The translations under genes were made by a program, and so were the position numbers. DNA of 64,000 bases from Falsiroseomonas stagni DSM 19981 (GTDB lineage: Bacteria > Pseudomonadota > Alphaproteobacteria > Acetobacterales > Acetobacteraceae): positions 62,001 to 126,000 of the forward strand of contig NZ_FOSQ01000004.1 in assembly GCF_900114315.1 (NCBI RefSeq). Reading direction: 5' to 3'. Below are positions 37,530-49,123 of the stretch, piece after piece. The notes under the pieces are model-generated. The model saw only the letters and a program-made list of their open reading frames with translations. It ran no database searches and was not told the origin of the DNA. Numbering within the stretch: position 1 is the stretch's first letter; every line of letters begins with the position of its first letter.

Positions 37530-38861
37530 ATGATCATCATCGACCGGCTGCTGGCGCAGCGCGCGGCCGAGGGCCGTCCCATCCGCGTCGGCATGGTCGG
37601 CGCGGGCTTCATGGCGCGCGGCATCGCCAACCAGATCGTCAATTCGACGCCCGGCATGGACCTGGTAGCCATCGCCAACCGCACGCTCTCCCGCGCTGCC
37701 GCCTGCTATGCGGAAGCCGGTGCCGGCGCGCCGGTCGCCGTCACCAGCCGCGCCGCGCTGGAACAGGCGATCCGTGATGGCCGCCCCGCCATCACCGACG
37801 ACCCGATGCTGCTGGTGGAGGCCGGGGGCATCGACTGCCTGGTGGATGTGACGGGGGCGGTGGAACACGGCGCGCAGGTGACGCTGGCGGCGATCCGTCA
37901 CGGCCGCCCCGTGGTGTCCATGAATGCGGAGCTGGACGGCACCGTCGGGCCGCTGCTGAAGCGCCTGGCGGACCAGGCCGGCGTGATCGTCACGGGCAGC
38001 GACGGCGACCAGCCCGGCGTGCAGATGAATCTGTTCCGCTTCGTGCGCTCCATCGGCCTGACGCCGCTGGTCTGCGGCAACATCAAGGGCCTGCAGGACC
38101 CCTATCGCACGCCGGAAACCCAGGCCGCCTTCGCCGCCACCTGGGGGCAGGACCCGCACATGGTCACGAGCTTCGCGGATGGCACCAAGATCAGCTTCGA
38201 ACAGGCCATCGTCGCCAATGCCACGGGCATGACGGTGTCGAAGCGCGGCATGATGGGGCGCGACCATGCCGGGCATGTCGATGAGCTGGCGCGGATGTAC
38301 GATGTCGATGCGTTGCGACGCCTCGGCGGCGTGGTGGACTATGTCGTGGGATCGAAGCCCGGCCCCGGCATCTATGTGCTGGCCACGCATGACGATCCGA
38401 AGCAGCGGCACTACCTCAACCTCTACAAGCTGGGGCAGGGGCCGCTCTACAGCTTCTACACGCCCTACCACCTCTGCCATTTCGAGGTCCCTGCCTCCGT
38501 CGCGCGCGTCGTGCTGTGCGGGGATGCCGTGATCCAGCCGATCGGCCCGCCGATGGTGGAGGTGGTGGCGACCGCCAAGCGGGACCTGAAGGCCGGGGAG
38601 ATCGTCGATGGGCTCGGCGGCTTCATGACCTATGGCCAGGCGGAAGCCTGTTCGGCCGCGCGGGCCGAGGGGCTGCTGCCGATGGGCGTGTCGGAAGGCT
38701 GCCGCCTGAAGCGGGACCTGCCGAGGGATTCCGTGCTGACCTATGCCGATGTCGACCTGCCCGCCGGGCGGCTGATCGACCGGCTGCGGGCAGAGCAGGA
38801 TGCGGTCTTCCCCGCCGCGGCGGCCAATGACGCCACGGCGCGGGTGGCCGCCGCGGAATAG
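37530..38861 (+). CDS. NAD(P)-dependent oxidoreductase with C-terminal SAF domain
   Basis: A 443-residue protein. Residues 18-36 hold a Rossmann motif (VGMVGAGFMARGIANQI), the middle resembles homoserine dehydrogenase-like dehydrogenases, and the C-terminal region (from about residue 345, VVATAKRDLKAGEIVDGLGG to SVLTYADVDLP) is a SAF domain like those of sialic acid synthase and antifreeze proteins. The combination occurs in proteins annotated only as SAF-domain oxidoreductases. The substrate is unknown. Pairing with an RmlC-like epimerase suggests a sugar or sugar-acid pathway; this is inference. Confidence 0.75.
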   Translation: MIIIDRLLAQRAAEGRPIRVGMVGAGFMARGIANQIVNSTPGMDLVAIANRTLSRAAACYAEAGAGAPVAVTSRAALEQAIRDGRPAITDDPMLLVEAGGIDCLVDVTGAVEHGAQVTLAAIRHGRPVVSMNAELDGTVGPLLKRLADQAGVIVTGSDGDQPGVQMNLFRFVRSIGLTPLVCGNIKGLQDPYRTPETQAAFAATWGQDPHMVTSFADGTKISFEQAIVANATGMTVSKRGMMGRDHAGHVDELARMYDVDALRRLGGVVDYVVGSKPGPGIYVLATHDDPKQRHYLNLYKLGQGPLYSFYTPYHLCHFEVPASVARVVLCGDAVIQPIGPPMVEVVATAKRDLKAGEIVDGLGGFMTYGQAEACSAARAEGLLPMGVSEGCRLKRDLPRDSVLTYADVDLPAGRLIDRLRAEQDAVFPAAAANDATARVAAAE

Positions 38862-38951
38862 CGCGCTGGCGGCTTGACGGGGTTGCGGGCGCGGCGGAGG
38901 GTTTCCTTACAGCGCCGCAACCCAACGGACGGCGCAACCGGAGGAAACCCC

Positions 38952-39935
38952 ATGCGCCTGACCCGCCGCGTCCTTGCCGTCGCCACAGCCGGGCTCTTCG
39001 CCGCCCCCGCGCTGCGCGCCCAGGGCACCTGGCAGCCCACCGCGCCTATCCGCATCGTCGTGCCCTTCCCGGCCGGGGGCACCACCGACATCCTCGCCCG
39101 CCTCTACGCGCAGCGGCTGGGGGAGACGCTGGGCGTTTCCGTCGTGGTGGAGAACCGCGGCGGCGCGGGCGGGTCCATCGGCGCCGATGTGGTGGCGAAG
39201 GCGCCGGCGGATGGGCAGGTGCTGCTGTTCCACAACCTCACCTTCTCCACCACCACCGCCGCGCTGGAATTCGTCGGCCGCGCGCCGCATTCGATCGAGC
39301 GTGACTTCGCGCCCATCAGCCTCGGCGCCAATGTGCCGATGATGCTGCTGGTGAACGCGCAGGTGCCGGCGACCAATCTGGCGGAACTGATCGCCTGGGC
39401 GAAGGCGCAGCCCTCGCCGCCCTTCTACGGTTCGACCGGCCCCGGCAGCACCATCAACCTGATCGGGGAAGTGCTGAAGCGCGACGGCGGCTTCGCCATG
39501 GAACACGTCCCCTTCCGCGGCGCGGCGCCGCTGGTGCAGGAGATGCTGGCCGGGCGCATCGCCTTCGGCGGCGACCAGCTCTCCTCCTCCCTCCAGCACA
39601 TCCGGGGCGGCGCGCTACGGCCGATCGCGACGCTGGCGGCCAGCCGCGCCAGCGCCCTGCCCAACATCCCGACGGTGCGGGAACAGGGCTTCCCCAATGC
39701 GGAACTGCTGGGCTGGAACGGCTTCTTCGCGCCTTCCCGGACGCCGCAGCCGGTGCTGGCGCGGCTGCACGCCGAAATCGCCGCCGCCGCCCGCCACCCG
39801 CCGCTGGCGTCGCGCATTGCGGAACTGGGCGCGGAGCCCGGCGGCAACAGCGCGGCGGAATTCACCGCGCAGGTGCATGGCCAGATCGCGGCGGTGCGGC
39901 CGCTGGTGCGGGATTTGCGCATGCAGGTGGAATGA
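38952..39935 (+). CDS. tripartite tricarboxylate transporter substrate-binding (Bug) protein
   Basis: A 327-residue periplasmic receptor of the TctC/Bug family. The signal peptide ends at about residue 23 (APALRAQ), and the mature protein begins with IRIVVPFPAGGTTDILARL, the family hallmark, followed by VVENRGGAGGSIGADVVAKA. These receptors feed TctAB permeases or act as orphan sensors, and they are greatly expanded in Roseomonas-type and beta-proteobacterial genomes. No TctA or TctB gene adjoins it, so it is an orphan receptor whose ligand (often a carboxylate) is unknown. A GGAGGAAA ribosome-binding site precedes the ATG. Confidence 0.92.
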   Translation: MRLTRRVLAVATAGLFAAPALRAQGTWQPTAPIRIVVPFPAGGTTDILARLYAQRLGETLGVSVVVENRGGAGGSIGADVVAKAPADGQVLLFHNLTFSTTTAALEFVGRAPHSIERDFAPISLGANVPMMLLVNAQVPATNLAELIAWAKAQPSPPFYGSTGPGSTINLIGEVLKRDGGFAMEHVPFRGAAPLVQEMLAGRIAFGGDQLSSSLQHIRGGALRPIATLAASRASALPNIPTVREQGFPNAELLGWNGFFAPSRTPQPVLARLHAEIAAAARHPPLASRIAELGAEPGGNSAAEFTAQVHGQIAAVRPLVRDLRMQVE

Positions 39936-39973
39936 TGGACCGGCCTGGACCGGCTGATTAACGGCCGGTCCAT
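39935..39973. terminator. 11-bp perfect inverted repeat after the Bug receptor gene
   Basis: ATGGACCGGCC (39935-39945) and GGCCGGTCCAT (39963-39973) pair perfectly across a 17-base loop, starting at the last base of the receptor stop codon. The stem lacks a T-run, but its position suits a terminator or a barrier ahead of the chemoreceptor gene. Confidence 0.55.
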
Positions 39974-40024
39974 GTCGTGTCGCTACGCTCTGCCTTCGCG
40001 ACCCTCCCCGTCGAAGGCATCCTT

Positions 40025-42082
40025 ATGCGCATCCGCCAGGTCTTCCTCCTCTCCACACTGCTCGGGTCGCTGATCGGCATCGCCGCCGCGATCCTTTTCG
40101 CGGCCGGGCAGTGGAGCAGCCTGAAGCGGGAACAGTTGGCGTTGCGGGACAGCCGGCTGCTGGCGGAATCGCTGCGCCTGCCGGAGGCGCTGAACTTCGA
40201 ACGCGCCTTCATCAACCCCCTCCTGGTCGCGCCCGGGGTCGCGACGGTGGAGCAGATGGCGCCGGTGCGCCAGCATGTGGCGGCGGGCGACGCGGCCCTG
40301 GCGCAGGCGCGCCTGCTGGCCGGGGGCGCGGCGGATCTGGCGGCGCTGGACCGCATCCAGGCCGCCATGGTCGGCCTGCGCAGCGCCGCCCTGGCGGCGA
40401 TCGCCCAGCCCCGGGAAGCCCGCGACGCCGCCCTGATGCGGGACTATGTGGCGCGGATGTTCGCGACTCAGGAACAGGCCGCCGCCTTTGCCGGGTCCGT
40501 GCAGCGGCGGATCGCCGCCACCGATGGCGACCTGGCGCCGGCCGCGCGCCTGGCCCTGCTGGCGTGGGAGATGCGGGACTTCGCGGGGCGCCAGATCTCC
40601 CTGGTGGTGCGGGCCACGGGGCTGCGCCAGCCCATGCAGGGGGAGTTGGCGGAACAGGTGGCGCTGCTGCGCGGCCAGGTGGAAGCCGCCTGGGCGGCGC
40701 TGCGCGAACTGGCGCTGGAGGTCGACAGCCCCGCGGTGAACGCCGCCATGGCCGCCGTGCAGAACGGCTACTGGACCCGCGGCGGCGACATGTACGCCAC
40801 CTATGTCGAACAGGGCCGCGGCAACCCCCCGAACACGACGGTCGATGACCTGTTCCGGATGGTCGTGCCGCTGGCCAACACCATCACCCCGCTGCGCGAC
40901 GCGGCGCTGGCCGAAACCATGCGCCGGGGCGAAGCGGCCATGGCGGAAGCCCGGCTGAACTTCATCCTCGCCTGCCTCCTGGCCGTGACCTCCATCCTCG
41001 CCAGCCTGGCCGGCGCCTGGTGGTTCAACCGCCGTGTCGTCGCCCCGGCCGGGCGCCTTACCGAGGCGGTGCGGGGCCTGGCCGGCGGCGCGCGGGAAGC
41101 TGCCATGCCGCTGATGGACCGCGGCGACGAACTCGGCGAACTGGCCCAGGCCATCGATGCGATGCGGCGGGACGCCCTGGCGGCGGAGGCCGGGACGCAG
41201 GCGCGGCTGGCGGCGGAGCAGGCCCGCGCGGCGCGCGGTGCCGCGCTGGAACAGGCGGCCCGGGCCTTCGAGGGCGAGGCCGACCGCGCGCTGGGCGCCG
41301 TGACGCGTGCCACCGGCCTGTTGCAGGACCAGGCGCGGACGCTGACGGCGGCCGCCGGGGATGGCAACCGCCGGGCGGATTCGGTGGCCGGCGCGGCCAT
41401 GACCGCCTCCGACAACGTCCAGGTCGTGGCCGCCGCGATCGAGGAACTGACCGCCAGCATCGGGGAGGTGCATCGCCGCGTGGCCGATGCAGCGCGCATC
41501 GCCTCCGGCGCCGCCGGCGCCGCGCGGGACGGCAATACGGCCATGACGAGCCTGGCCGACAGCTCCCAGCGCATCGGCGATGTGGTGAAGCTGATCAGCG
41601 ACATCGCCGGCCAGACCAACCTCCTCGCGCTGAACGCCACCATCGAGGCAGCGCGCGCCGGCGAGGCCGGCAAGGGCTTCGCCGTGGTGGCGCAGGAGGT
41701 GAAGGCCCTGGCCTCGCAGACCGCCAAGGCGACGGAGGAGATCTCCGCCCAGATCGGCGCCATGCAGGGCGCGACCGATGGCGCCGTCTCCGCCATCCGC
41801 GCCATCGGCGACACGGTCGGCCAGCTGGAAGGCGTGACCGTCGCCGTGGCCGATACCGCCCGCGAACAGGCGGAGGCGACCCGCAGCATCGCGGAGGCGA
41901 TCAGCCGCGCCGCGACCGGCGCCCAGGATGCCGCCCGCCATGCGGAGGCCGTGCGCCAAGGCGCCGGCCGCACGCGGGAGACGGCGGAGGCGGTGCAGGG
42001 CGCGACCGGGGAACTCGCCGGCCGCGGGGATGAATTGCAGGCCGGCGTGCAGCGCTTCCTGACGGCGTTGCGCGCCGCCTGA
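40025..42082 (+). CDS. methyl-accepting chemotaxis protein
   Basis: A 685-residue chemoreceptor with membrane helices at about residues 6-27 and 315-340, a helical periplasmic domain of roughly 285 residues, a HAMP-like linker ([18 protein letters not shown]) and the signalling domain with tip [20 protein letters not shown]. It shares architecture, length and the short basic-free C-terminus ending FLTALRAA with the receptor at 21569, so the two are paralogues. The ATG at 40025 is preferred over a GTG at 39977. It has no C-terminal CheR-binding pentapeptide. The ligand is unknown. Confidence 0.9.
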   Translation: MRIRQVFLLSTLLGSLIGIAAAILFAAGQWSSLKREQLALRDSRLLAESLRLPEALNFERAFINPLLVAPGVATVEQMAPVRQHVAAGDAALAQARLLAGGAADLAALDRIQAAMVGLRSAALAAIAQPREARDAALMRDYVARMFATQEQAAAFAGSVQRRIAATDGDLAPAARLALLAWEMRDFAGRQISLVVRATGLRQPMQGELAEQVALLRGQVEAAWAALRELALEVDSPAVNAAMAAVQNGYWTRGGDMYATYVEQGRGNPPNTTVDDLFRMVVPLANTITPLRDAALAETMRRGEAAMAEARLNFILACLLAVTSILASLAGAWWFNRRVVAPAGRLTEAVRGLAGGAREAAMPLMDRGDELGELAQAIDAMRRDALAAEAGTQARLAAEQARAARGAALEQAARAFEGEADRALGAVTRATGLLQDQARTLTAAAGDGNRRADSVAGAAMTASDNVQVVAAAIEELTASIGEVHRRVADAARIASGAAGAARDGNTAMTSLADSSQRIGDVVKLISDIAGQTNLLALNATIEAARAGEAGKGFAVVAQEVKALASQTAKATEEISAQIGAMQGATDGAVSAIRAIGDTVGQLEGVTVAVADTAREQAEATRSIAEAISRAATGAQDAARHAEAVRQGAGRTRETAEAVQGATGELAGRGDELQAGVQRFLTALRAA

Positions 42083-44761
<2,679 letters not shown>

Positions 44762-45001
44762 GTGGCCCTCCTCCTGCCCGCCTCTGGCGGTGCGTTGATG
44801 CCGCATCCGTTCCACGCCGGCGGGGGGGGGCGCAAGGCGGGATGCAACCTGCCGTGGTGATGGGGCAGGGGAGGCGGCCCTGCTGCCGGGTGGGGGTGAA
44901 GAGAGAGGTTTCATCTCCCGCCCCGCGCGGGTCTGGGTTGCGCCCCCAAGGGGTGGGGTCGGTGGTTTCGGCGGGCCACCCGCCGTGGTAGTCCTCGCGC
45001 C

Positions 45002-45475
45002 ATGAACCCTGCGAACACCCCCATAGCCCCCCCGGTTGCCCTGGGCGCGGACCATGCCGGCGTGGCCCTGAAGGCCGCGATCCGGGAGGCGCTGGAGGCC
45101 GCCGGCCATCCGGTGATGGACCTCGGCACCCATGGGACGGACAGCGTGGACTACCCCGATTTCGGCGCGGCCGTGGCCAGCGCCGTGGCGGAGGGCCGCG
45201 CCGCCTTCGGCGTGCTGGTCTGCGGCACCGGCATCGGCATCTCCATCGCCGCCAACCGCAACCCCGCCATCCGCTGCGCCCTGGTGCATGATGTCACGGG
45301 CGCGCGGCTGACCCGGCAACACAACGACGCCAACGTCATCGCCCTCGGTGCCCGCATGACGGGCGTGGAGGTGGCGCTGGATGCCGTCCGAACCTTCCTC
45401 ACCACCCCCTTCGAAGGCGGCCGCCATGGGCGCCGCGTGCAGAAGCTCAGCCCCGGTTGGAGCGCGTCCCCATGA
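45002..45475 (+). CDS. rpiB: ribose 5-phosphate isomerase B
   Basis: RpiB interconverts ribose 5-phosphate and ribulose 5-phosphate in the pentose phosphate pathway. The 157-residue protein has the [12 protein letters not shown] start with Asp17-His18, the catalytic Cys74 in [15 protein letters not shown] and the conserved [11 protein letters not shown] segment. Its stop overlaps the glyA start (ATGA), so rpiB and glyA are cotranslated. The 240-base region upstream, shared with divergent metY, holds no other gene that I can see. Confidence 0.93.
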   Translation: MNPANTPIAPPVALGADHAGVALKAAIREALEAAGHPVMDLGTHGTDSVDYPDFGAAVASAVAEGRAAFGVLVCGTGIGISIAANRNPAIRCALVHDVTGARLTRQHNDANVIALGARMTGVEVALDAVRTFLTTPFEGGRHGRRVQKLSPGWSASP

Positions 45476-46770
45476 ACGAGACCACGCCCGCGGTCACCCC
45501 CGCCCGCTTCTTCTCCGCCCCGCTGTCGGAGACCGATCCCGAGCTCGCCGCCTCCATCCGGGATGAACTGATCCGCCAGCAGGACGGGATCGAGCTGATC
45601 GCGTCGGAGAACATCGTCTCCCGCGCCGTGCTGGAAGCCCAGGGCAGCGTGATGACCAACAAGTACGCGGAGGGCTATCCCGGCCGCCGCTACTATGGCG
45701 GCTGCGAATTCGTGGACGTGGCGGAAACGCTGGCGATCGAGCGCGCGAAGAAGCTGTTCGATTGCGGCTTCGCCAATGTCCAGCCGCATAGCGGCGCCCA
45801 GGCCAACCAGGCCGTGTTCCTGGCCCTCCTCCAGCCCGGCGACAGCTTCATGGGCCTGGACCTCGCCGCCGGCGGCCACCTGACCCATGGCGCGCCCGCC
45901 AACATGTCCGGCAAGTGGTTCAAGCCCGTGCCCTACACGGTGCGGCGCGAAGACCAGCGGATCGACATGGCGGAGGTCCGGCGCATCGCGCTGGAGAACA
46001 AGCCGAAGCTCATCATCGCGGGTGGCTCGGCCTACGCCCGCACCTGGGATTTTGCCGCGTTCCGGGCGATCGCGGACGAGATCGGCGCCTGGTTCATGGT
46101 GGACATGGCGCATTTCGCGGGCCTGGTGGCCGGCGGCGCGCACCCGTCGCCCTTCCCCCACGCCCATGTCGCGACGACCACCACGCACAAGACGCTTCGT
46201 GGCCCCCGCGGCGGCATGATCCTGACGAATGACGAGGCGCTGGCCAAGAAGTTCAACAGCGCGGTGTTCCCGGGCCTCCAGGGCGGCCCGCTGATGCATG
46301 TCATCGCCGCCAAGGCTGTGGCATTCGGGGAGGCGCTGCGGCCTGAATTCCGCGCCTATGCCAGGCAGGTCGTGGCGAATGCCAATGCGCTGGCGGTGGA
46401 GCTGAAGTCCCAGGGGCTCGACCTGGTGACGGGCGGCACGGACAACCACCTGGTGCTGGTGGATTTGCGGCCGAAGAAGCTGACGGGCAAGGCGGCGGAA
46501 GGTGCGCTGAACCGCGCCCACCTGACCTGCAACAAGAACGGCATCCCCTTCGACCCGGAGAAGCCGATGACCACCTCCGGCGTCCGCCTCGGCAGCCCCG
46601 CCGCGACGACGCGCGGCTTCGGGGAGGCGGAGTTCAAGCTCGTCGGCCAGATGATCGGGGAGGTGCTGGACGGCCTCGCCAAGGCGAATGCGCCGGACGC
46701 CAACGCCGCGGTGGAAGCCGCGGTGAAGGGCCGCGTGCTGGAGCTGTGCCGGCGCTTCCCGATCTACTGA
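45472..46770 (+). CDS. glyA: serine hydroxymethyltransferase
   Basis: GlyA converts serine and tetrahydrofolate to glycine and methylene-tetrahydrofolate, the main one-carbon source. The 432-residue PLP enzyme has Lys240 in [14 protein letters not shown] as the cofactor lysine, [14 protein letters not shown] near residues 69-82 and the DMAHFAGL stretch. The ATG at 45472 (ATGA overlap with rpiB, GGAG upstream) is preferred over a TTG at 45457. It is followed by nrdR after a 191-base, repeat-rich spacer. Length is normal. Confidence 0.97.
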   Translation: MNETTPAVTPARFFSAPLSETDPELAASIRDELIRQQDGIELIASENIVSRAVLEAQGSVMTNKYAEGYPGRRYYGGCEFVDVAETLAIERAKKLFDCGFANVQPHSGAQANQAVFLALLQPGDSFMGLDLAAGGHLTHGAPANMSGKWFKPVPYTVRREDQRIDMAEVRRIALENKPKLIIAGGSAYARTWDFAAFRAIADEIGAWFMVDMAHFAGLVAGGAHPSPFPHAHVATTTTHKTLRGPRGGMILTNDEALAKKFNSAVFPGLQGGPLMHVIAAKAVAFGEALRPEFRAYARQVVANANALAVELKSQGLDLVTGGTDNHLVLVDLRPKKLTGKAAEGALNRAHLTCNKNGIPFDPEKPMTTSGVRLGSPAATTRGFGEAEFKLVGQMIGEVLDGLAKANAPDANAAVEAAVKGRVLELCRRFPIY

Positions 46771-46961
46771 GAGACGGCGCCAGACCATGACCACCGCCCG
46801 GACCGCCAGTGCCAAAACTGGAACTGGCGGCCCGCGCACTACAGCGGGCCGAGCGGCCGAATGGCCGCCGCGCCCAGCGCATGCGCATGGCCCTGCACGC
46901 CAGTGCAAGGCGCGAAGGCAAGCGCGCGGAGCGCGCGCCCGCCGTTTGAGGGTCTGAAAAG
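46771..46961. other. 191-base glyA-nrdR spacer with hairpins and a doubtful small frame
   Basis: The spacer holds an 8-bp inverted repeat (CCGCCAGT 46803-46810 with ACTGGCGG 46823-46830), a CGGCC/GGCCG stem just after it and a GC alternating run near 46925-46940. A 56-codon frame (46787-46957) ends 4 bases before nrdR, but its product is an Arg/Ala-rich low-complexity chain typical of GC-rich spacer, so I do not call it a gene. Confidence 0.5.
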
Positions 46962-47414
46962 ATGCGCTGCCCGTTCTGTGGGAACGAAGACACGCAGGTG
47001 AAGGACAGCCGCCCTGCGGAGGATGGGGCCTCCATCCGGCGCCGGCGGTCCTGCCCGGCCTGCGGCAACCGCTTCACCACCTTCGAACGGGTCCAGCTGC
47101 GCGAATTGCTGGTCATCAAGACCGATGGCCGCCGCGTGCCCTTCGACCGCGACAAGCTCGCGCGCTCCGTCCGCGTCGCGCTCCGCAAGCGCCCCTTCGA
47201 CGAGGAACGGATCGAGCGCATCGTGTCGGGCATCCAGCGGCGCCTCGAAGTGGAGGCCGACAGCGAAGTCACCAGCCGCCGCGTGGGCGAGGTGGTGATG
47301 GAAACGCTGCGCGACGTGGATGAGGTCGCCTATGTGCGCTTCGCCTCCGTCTATCGCAATTTCCGCGAGGCCAAGGATTTCCGGGCGTTCCTGGGCAAGA
47401 TCGAAGGCTCCTGA
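46962..47414 (+). CDS. nrdR: transcriptional repressor NrdR
   Basis: NrdR senses dATP/ATP and represses ribonucleotide reductase genes by binding NrdR boxes. The 150-residue protein has an N-terminal zinc ribbon with Cys3, Cys6, Cys31 and Cys34 ([18 protein letters not shown]) and a central ATP-cone. It precedes ribD by 5 bases, an order seen widely in proteobacteria, where nrdR heads the rib cluster. No NrdR box was identified in this window. Confidence 0.96.
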   Translation: MRCPFCGNEDTQVKDSRPAEDGASIRRRRSCPACGNRFTTFERVQLRELLVIKTDGRRVPFDRDKLARSVRVALRKRPFDEERIERIVSGIQRRLEVEADSEVTSRRVGEVVMETLRDVDEVAYVRFASVYRNFREAKDFRAFLGKIEGS

Positions 47415-47419
47415 TCCGC

Positions 47420-48520
47420 GTGGATGATGCGACTCACATGCGGGCCGCGCTCGCCCTGGCGGCGCGCGGACTCGGCAATACCTGGCCCAACCCCGCGGTC
47501 GGCTGCGTGATCGTGGCGAAGGATGGCCAGGTGGTCGGCCGTGGCTGGACCCAGCCCGGCGGACGCCCCCATGCGGAGACGGAGGCGCTGAAGCGCGCCG
47601 GCGACCGCGCGCGGGGTGGCACGGCCTATGTCACGCTGGAACCCTGCTGCCATTGGGGCCGCACGCCCCCCTGCACCGATGCCCTGGCCGCCGCCGGGGT
47701 GGCGCGGGTGGTGGTCGCCTTGCGGGACCCCGATCCGCGCGTCGATGGGGAAGGCTTTCGCAAGCTCGCCGCCGCGGGGATCGTGGTGGAGGAAGGGCTG
47801 CTGCGGGAGGAAGCGGAGCGCGTGACGGCGGGCTTCATCAAGCGCCTGCGCCACGGCCTGCCGATGGTGACGCTCAAGCTCGCGACCACGCTGGACGGGC
47901 GGATCGCGACAGCCGCCAAGGAAAGCCGCTGGATCACCGGCCCCGCCGCGCGCCGTGCCGCCCATGGCCTGCGCGCCCGGCATGACGCGATCCTCGTCGG
48001 CAGCGGCACCGTCATCGACGACGACCCCGACCTGACCTGCCGCCTGCCCGGCGGCGTGCCCGTCCCCGCCCCCCGCGTGGTGGCGGATGCCCGGCTGCGC
48101 ATTCCCCTCGCATCGAAGCTGGTCCGCACGGCGCGGGATGTCCCGACGCTGGTCTGCACCGCCCCGGGCCACCCGGAAGTGGCGCTGGCGCCGCTGCGGG
48201 AGGCGGGGGTGGAGGTGATCGAGGTCGCGGCCGGTCCGGGCGGCCTGTCCACGCATGGCGTCCTTGCCGCCCTGGCTGAGCGCGGCATCACGCGGGTGCT
48301 GGCGGAAGGGGGCTCGGGCATCGCGGCCTCCCTGCTGCGGGAGGGGCTGGTCGATCGTCTTGCCTGGTTCCATGCGCCGATGGTCATCGGCGGGGACGGC
48401 ATTCCCGCAAGTTACGCGTTACCATTGCCCGATCTCGCTTCCGCGCCCAAGTTCCGCCGCGTGGCGGTGCGGACCCTGGGGCCTGACCTGCTGTCCGAAT
48501 ACGAATGCGAGGCCGGCTGA
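47420..48520 (+). CDS. ribD: bifunctional riboflavin biosynthesis deaminase/reductase
   Basis: RibD carries out the deamination and NADPH-dependent reduction that follow GTP ring opening in riboflavin synthesis. The 366-residue protein has the deaminase zinc site His51 (GGRPHAETEAL), Cys76 and Cys85 (LEPCCHWGRTPPCTDAL) and a C-terminal dihydrofolate-reductase-like domain (from about residue 145, MVTLKLATTLDGRIA). A GTG at 47420 starts the frame; an ATG at 47438 is an alternative. No FMN riboswitch was seen upstream. It abuts ribE with no gap. Confidence 0.95.
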   Translation: MDDATHMRAALALAARGLGNTWPNPAVGCVIVAKDGQVVGRGWTQPGGRPHAETEALKRAGDRARGGTAYVTLEPCCHWGRTPPCTDALAAAGVARVVVALRDPDPRVDGEGFRKLAAAGIVVEEGLLREEAERVTAGFIKRLRHGLPMVTLKLATTLDGRIATAAKESRWITGPAARRAAHGLRARHDAILVGSGTVIDDDPDLTCRLPGGVPVPAPRVVADARLRIPLASKLVRTARDVPTLVCTAPGHPEVALAPLREAGVEVIEVAAGPGGLSTHGVLAALAERGITRVLAEGGSGIAASLLREGLVDRLAWFHAPMVIGGDGIPASYALPLPDLASAPKFRRVAVRTLGPDLLSEYECEAG

Positions 48521-49123
48521 ATGTTCACGGGTATCGTCACCGCGCAGGGGACCATCACCGCCATCACGCCGATCGGCGGCGGGCAGGACATGCGCATCAC
48601 CATCGCGACGCCGCCGGGCTGGCTGCAGGGGGCGGCGATCGGCGCCTCCATCTGCTGTTCCGGCTGCTGCCTGACGGCCATCGAATACGGCGCCAACAGC
48701 TTCGTGGTCGAAGCCTCCGCCGAGACGCTGTCGAAGACCACGCTCGGCACCTGGCAGCTGGGGCGACGGATCAACCTGGAACGGTCCCTCAAGCTCGGCG
48801 ACGAGATGGGCGGCCACATCGTCTCCGGCCATGTGGACTGCGTCGGCACCGTCGTCGCGGTGGTGCCGGAGAATGGCTCCACGCGCTGGACCTTCGCCAT
48901 GCCGCGGGACTTCATCCGCTTCGTCGCGCGAAAGGGCAGCATCGCCATTGATGGCTGCTCCCTGACGGTCAATGAAGCGACGGACGAAACCTTCGGCGTC
49001 AACATCATCCCCCACACCGCGGAGGTCACGGGCTTCGGCACCTTGCGGCCCGGCGACGCGGTGAACATCGAGATCGACATGCTGGCGCGCTACGTCGCAC
49101 GCCTCGCGGAGTTCAAGGCATGA
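48521..49123 (+). CDS. ribE: riboflavin synthase, alpha subunit
   Basis: This enzyme dismutates two 6,7-dimethyl-8-ribityllumazine molecules into riboflavin and the pyrimidinedione. The 200-residue protein is made of two homologous lumazine-binding barrels: MFTGIVTAQGTI at the start of the first, and GHIVSGHVDCVGTVV opening the second. CCLTAIE and CSLTVNEA are the paired catalytic strands. The gene begins directly after the ribD stop and ends overlapping the ribBA start by 4 bases, so it sits in one transcript with the rest of the pathway. Confidence 0.95.
   Translation: MFTGIVTAQGTITAITPIGGGQDMRITIATPPGWLQGAAIGASICCSGCCLTAIEYGANSFVVEASAETLSKTTLGTWQLGRRINLERSLKLGDEMGGHIVSGHVDCVGTVVAVVPENGSTRWTFAMPRDFIRFVARKGSIAIDGCSLTVNEATDETFGVNIIPHTAEVTGFGTLRPGDAVNIEIDMLARYVARLAEFKA

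Noticed and set aside
44762-45001. SAM-responsive riboswitch in the metY leader
   Set aside because: I looked for the conserved core of the SAM-II class and did not find it; the spacer shows no matching pseudoknot.
46787-46957. A 56-codon frame between glyA and nrdR
   Set aside because: Arg/Ala-rich low complexity, no good ribosome-binding site and strong hairpin content in the DNA point to spacer, not coding.
46771-47419. FMN riboswitch ahead of the rib genes
   Set aside because: No FMN aptamer-like arrangement is seen upstream of nrdR or ribD; the genes begin without a long structured leader of that type.
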